In this document: piece by piece, positions 16,018 through 24,806 of the stretch | Numbering within the stretch: position 1 is the first letter of the stretch | Layout of the letters: every line of letters begins with the position of its first letter | Source: Epilithonimonas vandammei | GTDB lineage: Bacteria; Bacteroidota; Bacteroidia; Flavobacteriales; Weeksellaceae | Length of the DNA stretch: 64,000 nt | NCBI RefSeq assembly: GCF_003860525.1 | Contig: NZ_CP034161.1 | Coordinates: 2,046,001 to 2,110,000, forward strand | Direction: 5' to 3' | Position numbers and translations under genes: made by a program | The notes under the pieces: model-generated | What the model was told of the DNA's origin: nothing | The model's database searches: none | The model's input: the letters and a program-made list of their open reading frames with translations, nothing else

Positions 16018-17097
16018 TTATTTTAAAAAACTTTTACTCAGAACAATTTTTGATTTTCTCAAATTCTTTATTGAACTAAATCTAATTCTCTCATTATACA
16101 AAAACCATCCGCCAATACAACCAATTGCGCTACCAATTAAAATCTCTAACAATCTCATTTTTAAAAGATAATCAGGATTAAGTGAAGTAGAACTTCCAGT
16201 TTCTGCAAGTAGAATTCCCATTGGTGTCAGAAACATTACAGCTAAAGCATAATGTCTTGTGATCAGCATTTCGACGATAATTTGAAGTGTAATAATACAA
16301 ACACAAATCCACAAAATATCGTTCACATAAGAAAAGATAAACCAAGCAATTCCTAGTCCGATTATGGTTCCGATAATCCTGTGCAAGCCTCTTTTCCAGA
16401 TATGATATTTGTTCACACCCTGCAAAACTGCCAAGCTGGAAATTGGAATCCAATAAGGATATTCGAGTTTGAAAATCTGTCCAACCAAAACCGAAGCAAA
16501 CATACAAATCCCAATGATAAAGGATTCTACAAGGTTCACGTAAGGATTGATTTGAAAAGTTGTTAAAGAAGATTTTGATTCTTTCTTGTTTTTCATCAAA
16601 CTGTAAATCAAACAGATAAGACAAGCATTAAGAGTTCCGATAGTGAAAATTCCTATTTTCTGAGGAATAGCTTCCGGATGATGTGGAAGTCCGATTGCCA
16701 TTGATGCCATCATGATGAAGAAAAAACTTCCAGGTGGTTTCAAATTGAAATATCTCACGATGTAATAAGCAATTGCCGAAAAAATCCCGAAAGCAAAAGG
16801 CGCAATCCACATATTAAAACTAAAAACCAATCCGAAAATGTAAGAAATAATCATCCCAAAAGAGCAAACAAACATTTTCATCATTATCTCAAAAATATCT
16901 TTGCTATTCGGAATGTATAGAATAACTAAACCCGCTAAACTTGCTGTCAAAGCTGACCTAACATCTGCAAAAAAATAACCGAATAATAATGGGATTCCCA
17001 CTGCAAATCCTGCAAGAAAAGGAATATGCCAGCTTCTGGGCGAAGGTTTCAATACAAAAAAAGAACTGATTTCTTCTTTAATATAATTGATTTTCAA
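16018..17097 (-). CDS. FUSC-family membrane permease
   Basis: The 359-residue protein has about nine or ten hydrophobic helices arranged in two blocks, with a short cytosolic linker containing KNKKESKSS. The second block holds SSLAVLQGVNKYHIWKRGLHRIIGT, the FUSC_2 signature (aromatic acid exporter / fusaric acid resistance type). Length is that of short FUSC proteins. The start codon is TTG at 17095-17097, and no ATG is available in frame. The IS4 element lies immediately upstream, and its 13-bp target duplication covers this start codon, so the native promoter has been moved 1.3 kb away. Confidence 0.8.
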   Translation of the reverse strand: MKINYIKEEISSFFVLKPSPRSWHIPFLAGFAVGIPLLFGYFFADVRSALTASLAGLVILYIPNSKDIFEIMMKMFVCSFGMIISYIFGLVFSFNMWIAPFAFGIFSAIAYYIVRYFNLKPPGSFFFIMMASMAIGLPHHPEAIPQKIGIFTIGTLNACLICLIYSLMKNKKESKSSLTTFQINPYVNLVESFIIGICMFASVLVGQIFKLEYPYWIPISSLAVLQGVNKYHIWKRGLHRIIGTIIGLGIAWFIFSYVNDILWICVCIITLQIIVEMLITRHYALAVMFLTPMGILLAETGSSTSLNPDYLLKMRLLEILIGSAIGCIGGWFLYNERIRFSSIKNLRKSKIVLSKSFLK

Positions 17098-17102
17098 TCA
17101 AT

Positions 17103-18428
17103 ACTGTCCTAAATAAAAAAACAGATATATTTTATGCACATATAGATAGGCTTTAAGCGGAATTTTCTATAGATTTTCAAAAAGAACCCCTTGATAATAT
17201 GTTTTTTGAGATTCAGGTGGTTGGTCAAAAGGTTTGTCGAGCCAAAATTGAAGATTAATTTTAACAAAAATATTCAATCGGATAAAAGCTACCAGATTTG
17301 ATAATTGCCAAGGATATTTTGCGATGGATTTCAGGTATTTCAGAATGAGAATAGTGATAAGTGCAGTCCAAATTTGTATTTTAACTGCATTTTCAGATGT
17401 TCCGATAAATGTTTTGATATGAAGCAATTGCTTGATGTCTCTGAAAAAAATCTCAATCTGCCACCTTTGTTTGTACAGTTCTGCAATGGTGGAAGCTGCC
17501 CAAGTGAAATTATTGGTGATAATTTCGATAGTTTGCTTGTTTTCATCGTCCCAAACCGCCACTCTTCTTAATTTTTTAGGGTATTTTTCTTTTGAAATAG
17601 GGTTTGAAAGGATTATGTCTTCGTCTTTCAAAATGTTTTGCGCTCCTTTTGGTGGAAGTTCTCGTTCCTGTAAAGTTTCAAATTTCAGATTTTCTTTATG
17701 TCTTATTACAAAGAAAACACCTTTGCTGTCCCAAATAGAGAGCATTGGGAAATCGTTATAGAATCGGTCTGCAACAATGACTGCTCCCTTTTCCAAAGGA
17801 ATGTTTTCCGCTCCCTTGTTATCAGCAACACTTCCTTTGGTAATATTCACATAAACAGGAAGTTTCCCATCATATTCAAGTAAGGTATGCATTTTCACGG
17901 CTCCTTTTTTAGTTCGATATGTTGCCCAATCGAACAAAGACAGGCATAGAGAAATAAGCGTAGAATCTAATAAATAGACAGGAACTTTTATTTTGAGTTT
18001 TATCCGTCTTTCTTTCGTGTGCTGTCCTAATTGTTCTAATAGTTTGAAATACACGTCTTTAAACAAATCTGCATCTCGTTTTCCATTCTGGTAGCTAATA
18101 GAAGATTTGGAAGGTGCTGTTTTTATCCCTAAATGATTGAGGTTGCCCGTTGCGCTACGAAGTCCATTGGAAATATCCCGTACCGAAGTGCTTTTAGCAA
18201 AATGACAGAAAAGCATAGAAACTAAATGGGTCCAACTATCGAATCCTTTATTTCGGTAATCGGTCTTTTTTTCTTTGACTATTTTTTTGAAAATTACTCG
18301 GTCTATTTTTGAAATAATCTGAGAAAATAATGTTAATTTTGAGTCCATAAGAAGGTTTTTTTGTTGTGCAACCTCAAAGGTACTTTGAGTTACTCTAATT
18401 CCTTCTTATTTTTTTTATTTAGGACGCT
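17103..18428 (-). mobile_element. IS4-family insertion sequence at the FUSC start codon
   Basis: The element is about 1326 bp. Ends actgtcctaaataaaaaaa (17103-17121) and, read inward from the right, agcgtcctaaataaaaaaa (18410-18428) match at 17 of 19 positions. The 13-bp direct repeat attgattttcaat occurs at 17086-17098 and 18429-18441. IS4 elements are known for 10-13 bp duplications. An extra caat separates the left copy from the end, so the left boundary is uncertain by about 4 bp. Confidence 0.85.
17167..18348 (-). CDS. IS4-family transposase
   Basis: The product has 393 residues with the N-terminal DUF4372-like region (HLVSMLFCHFAKSTSVRDIS) and a DDE core. The catalytic residues are visible in YLLDSTLISLCL, VIVADRFYNDF, and YKQRWQIEIFFRDIK. 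The last is an exact YREK signature (Y-2-R-3-E-6-K) of the IS4 family. The frame is intact and of normal length, so the element may be active. Confidence 0.93.
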   Translation of the reverse strand: MDSKLTLFSQIISKIDRVIFKKIVKEKKTDYRNKGFDSWTHLVSMLFCHFAKSTSVRDISNGLRSATGNLNHLGIKTAPSKSSISYQNGKRDADLFKDVYFKLLEQLGQHTKERRIKLKIKVPVYLLDSTLISLCLSLFDWATYRTKKGAVKMHTLLEYDGKLPVYVNITKGSVADNKGAENIPLEKGAVIVADRFYNDFPMLSIWDSKGVFFVIRHKENLKFETLQERELPPKGAQNILKDEDIILSNPISKEKYPKKLRRVAVWDDENKQTIEIITNNFTWAASTIAELYKQRWQIEIFFRDIKQLLHIKTFIGTSENAVKIQIWTALITILILKYLKSIAKYPWQLSNLVAFIRLNIFVKINLQFWLDKPFDQPPESQKTYYQGVLFENL

Positions 18429-18596
18429 ATTGATTTTCAATGGATTGTCTTTTACTTTAGAATTAGATTTTGGCAGTCATAACTTGTTATTTTTGCCAAT
18501 GCAAAATTACTAATAATCATCCAATATCAACTTCTGAGGCAATGATAAATTGCTTAAAAATCGCTATTTTTGTTACCTTAAAATTTTGAGACAAGA

Positions 18597-20924
18597 ATGG
18601 ATTATCTGAAAGGATTGAATGAGCCACAGTTTGAAGCAGTTACAACATTAGAAGGACCTTTGATGGTTTTGGCAGGCGCAGGTTCCGGCAAAACACGAGT
18701 TCTGACGATGAGGATTGCTCATCTTATTACCAATGGAATTGACCCTTTCAACATTCTGGCTCTGACGTTTACGAACAAGGCGGCCAAAGAAATGAAAGAA
18801 CGTATCGCAAAAGTCGTAGGCGTGAGCGATGCACGTTCACTTTGGATGGGAACATTTCACTCTGTTTTTGCAAGAATTTTGAGAAGCGAAGCGCATTATC
18901 TCGGCTATCCTTCCAACTTTACCATTTATGATGCTCAGGATGCTTTGAATGTCCTGAAAAAAGTCATCAAGGATATGAGTGTAGATGCGGAGGTTTATAA
19001 AGCTAAAAAGGTTCTTTCGAGAATCTCTCAGTATAAAAATAACCTGATAACTGTCAATGCCTATTTCAATAATCCAGAGTTGATGGAAGCAGACGAAAGA
19101 GCTAATATGAGGTTGATTGGCGAGATTTACCGAAAGTATGTTGAGGCTTGTTTCAAAAATGGTGCGATGGATTTTGATGATTTATTACTGAAAACAAACG
19201 AATTACTGACACGTTTCCCTGAAGTGTTAGCTAAATATCAAGACAGATTTCGATACATTTTGGTTGATGAGTATCAGGATACAAATCATTCACAATATTT
19301 GATTGTCAAAGCTTTAGCATCGAAATTTGAGAATATCTGTGTGGTAGGTGACGATGCTCAGTCGATTTATTCATTCCGTGGCGCTAATATTTATAACATC
19401 CTGAATTTCAAAAAAGATTATCCAGATGCAGTCACTGTTTCTCTGGAACAGAATTACCGCTCGACACAAAATATCGTAGATGCTGCCAATGTGGTGATAT
19501 CAAAAAATTTGCAACAATTCAAGAAAAATGTTTTTAGCGAAAATGAAGTCGGGGAGAAGATAAAAGTTTACCGAAGCCTTTCCGATGCGGATGAAGCTAA
19601 TTTTGTATCGGCCAATATCTTCGAACTTCATAACACTCAACAGAGAAAATTCTCGGACTTTGCAATTCTTTACCGTACCAATTCGCAAACCAGAGCTTTT
19701 GAAGATGCGCTTAGGAAAAAAAATATTCCTTACAGAGTTTATGGCGGATTGTCTTTCTACCAAAGAAAAGAAGTCAAAGATTTACTGGCTTACCTAAGGA
19801 TTTTGACTAATGAAAATGATTCCGAAGCCTTATCCAGAATCATTAATTATCCAGCAAGAGGCATTGGCGAGACCACTCAAAACAAACTGATTGTTTTTGC
19901 AGATGCCCGCAATGTTCCGATAACTCAGGTTTTGGACAATCTCGGATTTTATGCACCACAATTAGGCTTAAATAACGGAATTATCACCAAGCTCGGCGAT
20001 TTTTGGGCGATGATAAAAGCATTCCAGGTGATGCTGAAAACTGAAAACGTTTATGATGTCGCTATGGAAGTTGCCAAACGAAGCGGTTTGATTAAATTTT
20101 TAAAAGAAGATCAAACACCGGAAGGAATTTCACGTGTAGAAAATATCCAGGAATTACTGAACTCGATGCAGGGTTTTATTGAGGAACAGAGACAGATTGA
20201 AGACGGCGACCCGAGCCTTTCCAATTTCCTAGAGAATATTGCGTTGTCATCCGATACTCAGAATGATAAAGATGATGGTGATAAAGTATCGCTGATGACC
20301 ATTCACTTATCCAAAGGATTAGAATTTCCCGTAGTTTATCTTGTAGGCTTAGAAGAAAATCTGTTCCCGAGTTTTATGAGCTCATCTACCAGAGAAGAAC
20401 TGGAAGAGGAAAGACGTCTGTTTTACGTTGCATTAACAAGAGCAGAGAAACAGGCTTATTTCACGTATGCTGTCTCACGTTTTCAATGGGGAAAAATTAC
20501 CGATTCTGAGCCTTCTAGATTTTTGAGCGAGGTAGATTCAAAATACATCGAATTTATTAATCCGATGCTGGAAGCGAGATTCGTGAATAATTCCGGAATC
20601 AGTTCCTACATTTTCGATGAAAGACCTTCTGAACCACGCTTTTTTAAAAAGAAGGAAGAGAAAAAAACTCTGGAAAGAAATGAGACTATTCCTGCAGTAA
20701 AGAAAACATTAAAACCTGTAGCAACTGCTAAAATAATTAATCCAAGCGGTTCATCTTCAGAAGATATAGAAGTGGGCGACAGAGTTCGTCATGACCGTTT
20801 CGGTGTTGGTGAAGTGACATTTCTGGATGGAACTGATCCTCAGAACATCAAAGCCAAGGTCATTTTTGCAAATGAAGGGGAGAAAAACCTTATTCTGAAA
20901 TTTGCTAAATTGACGAAGATTTAG
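18597..20924 (+). CDS. ATP-dependent DNA helicase of the UvrD/PcrA type
   Basis: The 775-residue SF1A helicase unwinds 3'-5' in repair and replication restart. Motifs are all present: Walker A GAGSGKT (about residue 27), FTNKAAKEMKERI (Ia), FRYILVDEYQDTNHSQY (II), GDDAQSIYSFRGA (III), LEQNYRST (IV), MTIHLSKGLEFPVVYLVGLEE (V), and YVALTRAEKQAY (VI). The C-terminus has the PcrA/UvrD DRVRHDRFGVGEV domain. A TATTTTTG -7 element at 18565-18572 precedes it. The 5' region is only 170 bp from the IS4 element but appears unaffected. Confidence 0.95.
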   Translation: MDYLKGLNEPQFEAVTTLEGPLMVLAGAGSGKTRVLTMRIAHLITNGIDPFNILALTFTNKAAKEMKERIAKVVGVSDARSLWMGTFHSVFARILRSEAHYLGYPSNFTIYDAQDALNVLKKVIKDMSVDAEVYKAKKVLSRISQYKNNLITVNAYFNNPELMEADERANMRLIGEIYRKYVEACFKNGAMDFDDLLLKTNELLTRFPEVLAKYQDRFRYILVDEYQDTNHSQYLIVKALASKFENICVVGDDAQSIYSFRGANIYNILNFKKDYPDAVTVSLEQNYRSTQNIVDAANVVISKNLQQFKKNVFSENEVGEKIKVYRSLSDADEANFVSANIFELHNTQQRKFSDFAILYRTNSQTRAFEDALRKKNIPYRVYGGLSFYQRKEVKDLLAYLRILTNENDSEALSRIINYPARGIGETTQNKLIVFADARNVPITQVLDNLGFYAPQLGLNNGIITKLGDFWAMIKAFQVMLKTENVYDVAMEVAKRSGLIKFLKEDQTPEGISRVENIQELLNSMQGFIEEQRQIEDGDPSLSNFLENIALSSDTQNDKDDGDKVSLMTIHLSKGLEFPVVYLVGLEENLFPSFMSSSTREELEEERRLFYVALTRAEKQAYFTYAVSRFQWGKITDSEPSRFLSEVDSKYIEFINPMLEARFVNNSGISSYIFDERPSEPRFFKKKEEKKTLERNETIPAVKKTLKPVATAKIINPSGSSSEDIEVGDRVRHDRFGVGEVTFLDGTDPQNIKAKVIFANEGEKNLILKFAKLTKI

Positions 20925-20954
20925 AAAGAACAAGAATCAAGGTAAAAGATTCTA

Positions 20955-21075
20955 GAAAATATTTTATTTAACCACAAAAGCTACAAAAGAATTATAGAAA
21001 TTAATTCTTGAGAAGAACAAGAAAGAATTACATCATCATAAAACTTATGTGACTTTTGTGGTTAATATTTTAATA
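20955..21075. repeat. Imperfect long inverted repeat, MITE-like
   Basis: The intergenic region between the helicase gene and lolD contains ttaaccacaaaag at 20968-20980 and its complement cttttgtggttaa at 21053-21065. Imperfect pairing extends inward (ctacaaaag against cttatgtga) and outward (aaaatatt). The whole is about 120 bp with no coding potential. I recall similar accacaaaag sequences in other Flavobacteriia intergenic regions, which would make it a small dispersed element; this is unverified. Confidence 0.5.
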
Positions 21076-21115
21076 AAAAGCTAAAAGCAACTCGCTAGAA
21101 GCCAAAGGCAAAATT

Positions 21116-21790
21116 ATGATTCGAGCAAAAAATATACATAAATTCTACGGAACACTGGAGGTTCTGAAAGGTGTTGATATCCATATCAAATCAAGCGAAG
21201 TGATTTCCATTGTTGGAGAATCCGGGGCCGGAAAATCAACGCTACTGCAGATTTTAGGAACACTGGATAAACCTTCGGAAATTGACAAATTCAATACTGA
21301 AATCGCTTTAGACGGCAATTCTTACCTTAAAATGAAAGATAAAGAATTGTCAAAATTCCGTAACAAAAATATCGGTTTCGTATTTCAGAATCATCAGCTT
21401 TTACCTGAGTTTACAGCACTTGAAAATGTTTTGCTTCCTACCAGAATTGCCGGTATTGCCGAAAAAACAGTAATCGAAAAGGCGCATTCACTATTTGAGG
21501 ATTTAAACATTGCCGCCAGACTGCATCATAAACCATCCGAACTTTCCGGAGGTGAAGCGCAAAGGGTTGCTGTTGCAAGAGCATTAATCAATTCTCCAAA
21601 AATTATATTTGCCGATGAACCGACGGGAAACCTGGACTCTAAAAATGCTGATGCACTTCACCAGTTATTTTTTGATTTGAGGGATAAATACCAGCAGACC
21701 TTTGTAATCGTGACGCACAATCCTATTCTCGCAGAGAGCACAGACAGGAAGCTGGTGATGAAAGACGGACAGATTATCAACAATCTCTAA
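21116..21790 (+). CDS. lolD: LolD-type ABC transporter ATP-binding protein
   Basis: The 224-residue ATPase has Walker [10 protein letters not shown] (about residue 40), Q-loop [21 protein letters not shown], signature [15 protein letters not shown], Walker [10 protein letters not shown], and the H-loop VTHNP. The [11 protein letters not shown] stretch and total length fit the LolD/MacB subgroup, which powers lipoprotein release from the inner membrane or membrane remodelling. A permease partner (lolC/E) is not in this window, which is common in Bacteroidetes. radC follows after 15 nt on the same strand. Confidence 0.85.
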   Translation: MIRAKNIHKFYGTLEVLKGVDIHIKSSEVISIVGESGAGKSTLLQILGTLDKPSEIDKFNTEIALDGNSYLKMKDKELSKFRNKNIGFVFQNHQLLPEFTALENVLLPTRIAGIAEKTVIEKAHSLFEDLNIAARLHHKPSELSGGEAQRVAVARALINSPKIIFADEPTGNLDSKNADALHQLFFDLRDKYQQTFVIVTHNPILAESTDRKLVMKDGQIINNL

Positions 21791-21805
21791 TTAGTTCCAA
21801 CCACT

Positions 21806-22483
21806 TTGAGCATAAAATCCCTTGCGGAAGACGACCGCCCAAGAGAAAAATTCCTGCTGAAAGGAAAAGCTGCAGTTTCGGATTCGGAACTGTTAGCCAT
21901 CATTATGGGCAGTGGAAATCGTGAGGAGTCCGCTGTTGAATTGGCAAGAAGAATTTTAAATTCGGTGGAAAACAATTGGCACAGACTAAGTCAGCTCAAC
22001 ATAAAAGATCTGATGAAATTTAAAGGCGTAGGCGAGGCCAAAGCCATTTCTATCGCTACTGCTCTGGAAATTGGAAACAGGAAATCTCAGCAGGAAGTTT
22101 TAGAAAGACAACAAATTACTAGCAGCCGAGAGGCTTTTGAGATACTGCAGCCTCATCTTTCTGACTTGCAAACGGAAGAATTCTGGGTTATTTTTTTAAA
22201 CCATCAGAATAAAATCCTCTATAAAAACTGTCTTTTCCGTGGCGGAATTGCAAGTTCTGTTGCTGATGTACGAGTTATTTTCAAGACAGCTATCGAGCAT
22301 TTTTCTACCGGCATTATCATCGCTCATAATCATCCAGCTGGTAGTTTGAAGCCTAGTCAACAAGACATTAATATTACCAATAAAATAAAGGAAGCCGGAA
22401 AACTGCTGGATATCGAATTGCTAGATCATCTGATTATTGCTCAGAATAAATTTTACAGTTTCAAAGAAGAAGGGATTTTATGA
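21806..22483 (+). CDS. radC: RadC family protein (JAMM/MPN domain)
   Basis: The protein has 225 residues. The N-terminal AEDDRPREKFLLKG and the helix-hairpin-helix segment KFKGVGEAKAISI are followed by a JAB/MPN domain. Its zinc site is visible: EEFWVIFLNHQN (Glu), IIAHNHPAGSLKPSQQD (HxH...S...D). The late LDHLIIA segment is also typical. Start is TTG at 21806; no ATG is available before the conserved region, and the residues MSIKSLAEDDRP fit the family start. It overlaps the next gene by ATGA. The biochemical role of RadC is not settled. Confidence 0.9.
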   Translation: MSIKSLAEDDRPREKFLLKGKAAVSDSELLAIIMGSGNREESAVELARRILNSVENNWHRLSQLNIKDLMKFKGVGEAKAISIATALEIGNRKSQQEVLERQQITSSREAFEILQPHLSDLQTEEFWVIFLNHQNKILYKNCLFRGGIASSVADVRVIFKTAIEHFSTGIIIAHNHPAGSLKPSQQDINITNKIKEAGKLLDIELLDHLIIAQNKFYSFKEEGIL

Positions 22484-23379
22484 TAAGGAAAATTAAGTAT
22501 GAATCTATTGATTTCGAGAAATATAAGCATTGCATTGCGCAATCTTGCCAAAGAAAATTCTATGCAGAGCGCTCGTTTCTGGATATTAGCACCGGAAAAA
22601 ATTGGGAGATTTTGGTTTATGGCGATTATGAGGCGGTGATGCCAATTCCATTGATCCGCAAATTGGGTGTCAAAGTTGTGATTAACCCCAAATTGTGTCA
22701 GCAGTTAGGCATTTTTTCTAAACAAGATTCCAAAGTGCTGAACGACAATTTCCTTGACTTTTTCCGTAAATATTATAAAATCTGGTATTATGCTTTCAAC
22801 GATGTCAATGAGTTTTCAAAACCGCTGAAGCAGCGTAACAATTTTCTGATTTTTCCCGAGCCATATGACTTAGTCAGACAGCGCTATTCACCAAAGCGGA
22901 AACGCAAACTGCGGCTTGATCAGGAAGTAATTGACAATTCGGAGATGATCAAAAATCCAGATTTGCCAGCTGTCCAGGCTTTCATCCAGAAAACCGGTCT
23001 GGGTGCGGGCGATAGGGATCTGGAGGATTTTATCCGATTATTGTCAGACTTCAACACGGCAGGTTTTCTGGATTTCTACGGCTTCTATTACCATCATCAG
23101 CTGATCAATCTAATTGCGGTATATCACAATGATTACACATTGGCCCTGCTCGGTACTTATAATGACCGCGAATACGTGAAGCTCAGCGGCTCCAGCTATC
23201 TTATTGACAAAGTGATCGCAGACAACATCGCATATAAAATTTTTGATTTTGAGGGCAGCGAGGTGCCTGCTGTGGAGGAATTCTTCCGGGGTTTCCGTCC
23301 TGCTTTGAAACCGTATTCCTGCATTCAGTACAGCAAAAAAGAATTGTTGCAACAAATTTTTGTTAAGTTTTTTCGATGA
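22480..23379 (+). CDS. Hypothetical protein, GNAT/FemAB-like acyltransferase look
   Basis: This 299-residue protein has no signature I can name firmly. An N-terminal half with DISTGKNWEILVYGDYEAVMPIP is followed by a linker with RYSPKRKRKLR. A second half holds GFYYHHQLINLIAVYHNDYTLALLGTYND and AYKIFDFEGSEVPAVEEFFRGF. The D-F-E-G-S plus FFRGF arrangement resembles the GNAT-fold acyltransferases of FemAB type, but this is inference. Its ATG overlaps the TGA of radC, so translation is coupled. Confidence 0.6.
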   Translation: MIRKIKYESIDFEKYKHCIAQSCQRKFYAERSFLDISTGKNWEILVYGDYEAVMPIPLIRKLGVKVVINPKLCQQLGIFSKQDSKVLNDNFLDFFRKYYKIWYYAFNDVNEFSKPLKQRNNFLIFPEPYDLVRQRYSPKRKRKLRLDQEVIDNSEMIKNPDLPAVQAFIQKTGLGAGDRDLEDFIRLLSDFNTAGFLDFYGFYYHHQLINLIAVYHNDYTLALLGTYNDREYVKLSGSSYLIDKVIADNIAYKIFDFEGSEVPAVEEFFRGFRPALKPYSCIQYSKKELLQQIFVKFFR

Positions 23380-23414
23380 TTTCAAATATTCCTATGCATT
23401 TAACTAAAAATCCT

Positions 23415-23422
23415 TAATTTTG
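23415..23422 (+). promoter_or_regulatory. Promoter -7 element (TAATTTTG)
   Basis: TAATTTTG fits TAnnTTTG, lies 16 nt before the ATG at 23439, and would drive the next two genes (DUF7935-like and ppa). Confidence 0.5.
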
Positions 23423-23438
23423 CAGTCCGATTTGAGAT

Positions 23439-23948
23439 ATGTTTGATTCAGATTATTTACCTTACGCTGTTGCAGCTATCATCGCTTTTCCATTTTTGGT
23501 TTTTGCAAAACAGTTTGTGAATGCCTTTGTAAGGCTCAAAAAACAGGAAATTAATTTTCTAGCTACCAAATCCAATAATGAAATAAAATTCCATGCTCTG
23601 GAAAGAATGACACTATTTCTGGAGCGTTTGAAACCTTCTAACCTCGTCATGAAGTTTGACAAAAATCTGAAGCCGCACGAGTTTGTGTACCTCACAGAAA
23701 AAAACATCAATGAAGAATTCGAATATAACGTTTCCCAGCAATTGTACATTTCAAGATCTTCTTGGCAGGATATTGTAACAAGTAAAAATAATGTCACGCA
23801 ACTTTTGAGGAAAACCTATGAAGAGCTGAATGAAAACTCTGGATTGGAAGATTTCAAAACAGTATTTCTGATGAGCTATGTAAATTCGGAAGATTATATC
23901 TCAGACACTATCGAAAATCTAAGAAAAGAACTAAACAAAATAATATAA
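23439..23948 (+). CDS. Membrane-anchored hypothetical protein (DUF7935-like)
   Basis: The product has 169 residues with one N-terminal hydrophobic helix (about 7-30) and a mostly helical, charged cytosolic tail. The tail contains KFHALERMTLFLERLKPSNLVMKF and SYVNSEDYISDTIENLRKEL. The pattern matches a conserved Flavobacteriia protein that I recall under DUF7935, with unknown function. It precedes ppa by 6 nt, so the two are probably co-transcribed. Confidence 0.65.
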   Translation: MFDSDYLPYAVAAIIAFPFLVFAKQFVNAFVRLKKQEINFLATKSNNEIKFHALERMTLFLERLKPSNLVMKFDKNLKPHEFVYLTEKNINEEFEYNVSQQLYISRSSWQDIVTSKNNVTQLLRKTYEELNENSGLEDFKTVFLMSYVNSEDYISDTIENLRKELNKII

Positions 23949-23954
23949 ATAAAC

Positions 23955-24566
23955 ATGATTCCTAATTTTAAAGCACATCCTTGGCACGGGATCTCTGCCG
24001 GAGAAAAAGCGCCTGAGGTGGTAAACGTTTTTGTAGAAATTGTTCCTACAGATACTATAAAATATGAAGTAGACAAGGAAACAGGATATCTGAAAGTAGA
24101 TCGTCCTCAGAAATTTTCCAATATCATTCCAGCATTGTATGGATTTATCCCGAGAACATATTGCGAAGAAGAAGTAAAAAATCTTGCAGTGGCTACAGGT
24201 GCTACAGACGTTACAGAAGGAGACCACGATCCGTTGGATATTTGCGTTTTGAGCTCCCACAGTATCACTTCTGGAAACATTTTGATGGAAGCTATTCCAA
24301 TCGGTGGATTCCAGATGATTGACAAAGGAGAAGCAGATGATAAGATTATCGCTGTATTGGTAGAAGATCAGGTTTACGGACACATCAGAGATATTTCGGA
24401 ATTACCAAAAGCAGAAGTCAATCGTTTGCTTCACTATTTTCTGAGTTATAAAAACTTGCCAACTGAACCTGCAAAAGTTAAAATCGACTTGGTTTATGGG
24501 GCAGAACACGCTAAAAAAGTGATTTTAGCTTCACAAAAAGATTACACGGACAATTACGCTAAGTAA
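23955..24566 (+). CDS. ppa: Inorganic pyrophosphatase (class A)
   Basis: The enzyme hydrolyses pyrophosphate to drive biosynthetic reactions. Its 203 residues include HPWHGISAGEKAP at the N-terminus, YGFIPRTYCEEE, the metal-binding signature EGDHDPLDICVL at about residue 91, and IDKGEADDKIIAV. Active-site Asp and Lys residues are in the expected order. A terminator follows directly. The start ATG at 23955 has a short spacer after the preceding gene. Confidence 0.95.
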   Translation: MIPNFKAHPWHGISAGEKAPEVVNVFVEIVPTDTIKYEVDKETGYLKVDRPQKFSNIIPALYGFIPRTYCEEEVKNLAVATGATDVTEGDHDPLDICVLSSHSITSGNILMEAIPIGGFQMIDKGEADDKIIAVLVEDQVYGHIRDISELPKAEVNRLLHYFLSYKNLPTEPAKVKIDLVYGAEHAKKVILASQKDYTDNYAK

Positions 24567-24582
24567 TTATAAACAATAAAAA

Positions 24583-24614
24583 ATGTCATCTCCAAGAGGT
24601 GGCATTTTTTTTTT
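24583..24614 (+). terminator. Terminator after ppa
   Basis: Arms atgtcatctc (24583-24592) and gaggtggcat (24596-24605) pair with two G-U pairs around a 3-nt loop. A long T run follows. Confidence 0.75.
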
Positions 24615-24638
24615 AAATAAGACCGCCTTGTTATTTTT

Positions 24639-24755
24639 GGGCGCCTAGATCCGTCCTCCATTCCCGCTTTTTTCTGTCATTGCGGATACCATTCATCCAA
24701 ATGTAGAAACTTTGTATAATCGCAATAACAGAAAAAGAGCTCCATTCAGGCCGGG
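24639..24755. repeat. Intergenic hairpin repeat element
   Basis: The stretch between ppa and mgtE carries a long hairpin. Arms ttttttctgtcattgcg (24668-24684) and cgcaataacagaaaaag (24721-24737) pair over about 16 bp with one mismatch around a 36-nt loop. It is flanked by gggcgcctagatccgtcc on the left and gccggggcgcgcttcgcc on the right, which are G+C-rich against an AT-rich background. It resembles the dispersed hairpin elements I remember from Chryseobacterium-group genomes and shares ggagct and cccgcttt words with the element near 5.7 kb. No gene is visible. Confidence 0.55.
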
Positions 24756-24806
24756 GCGCGCTTCGCCAAGTAGGCGTCTTGTGTCATACAAAGAAAGTTT
24801 AAACTC

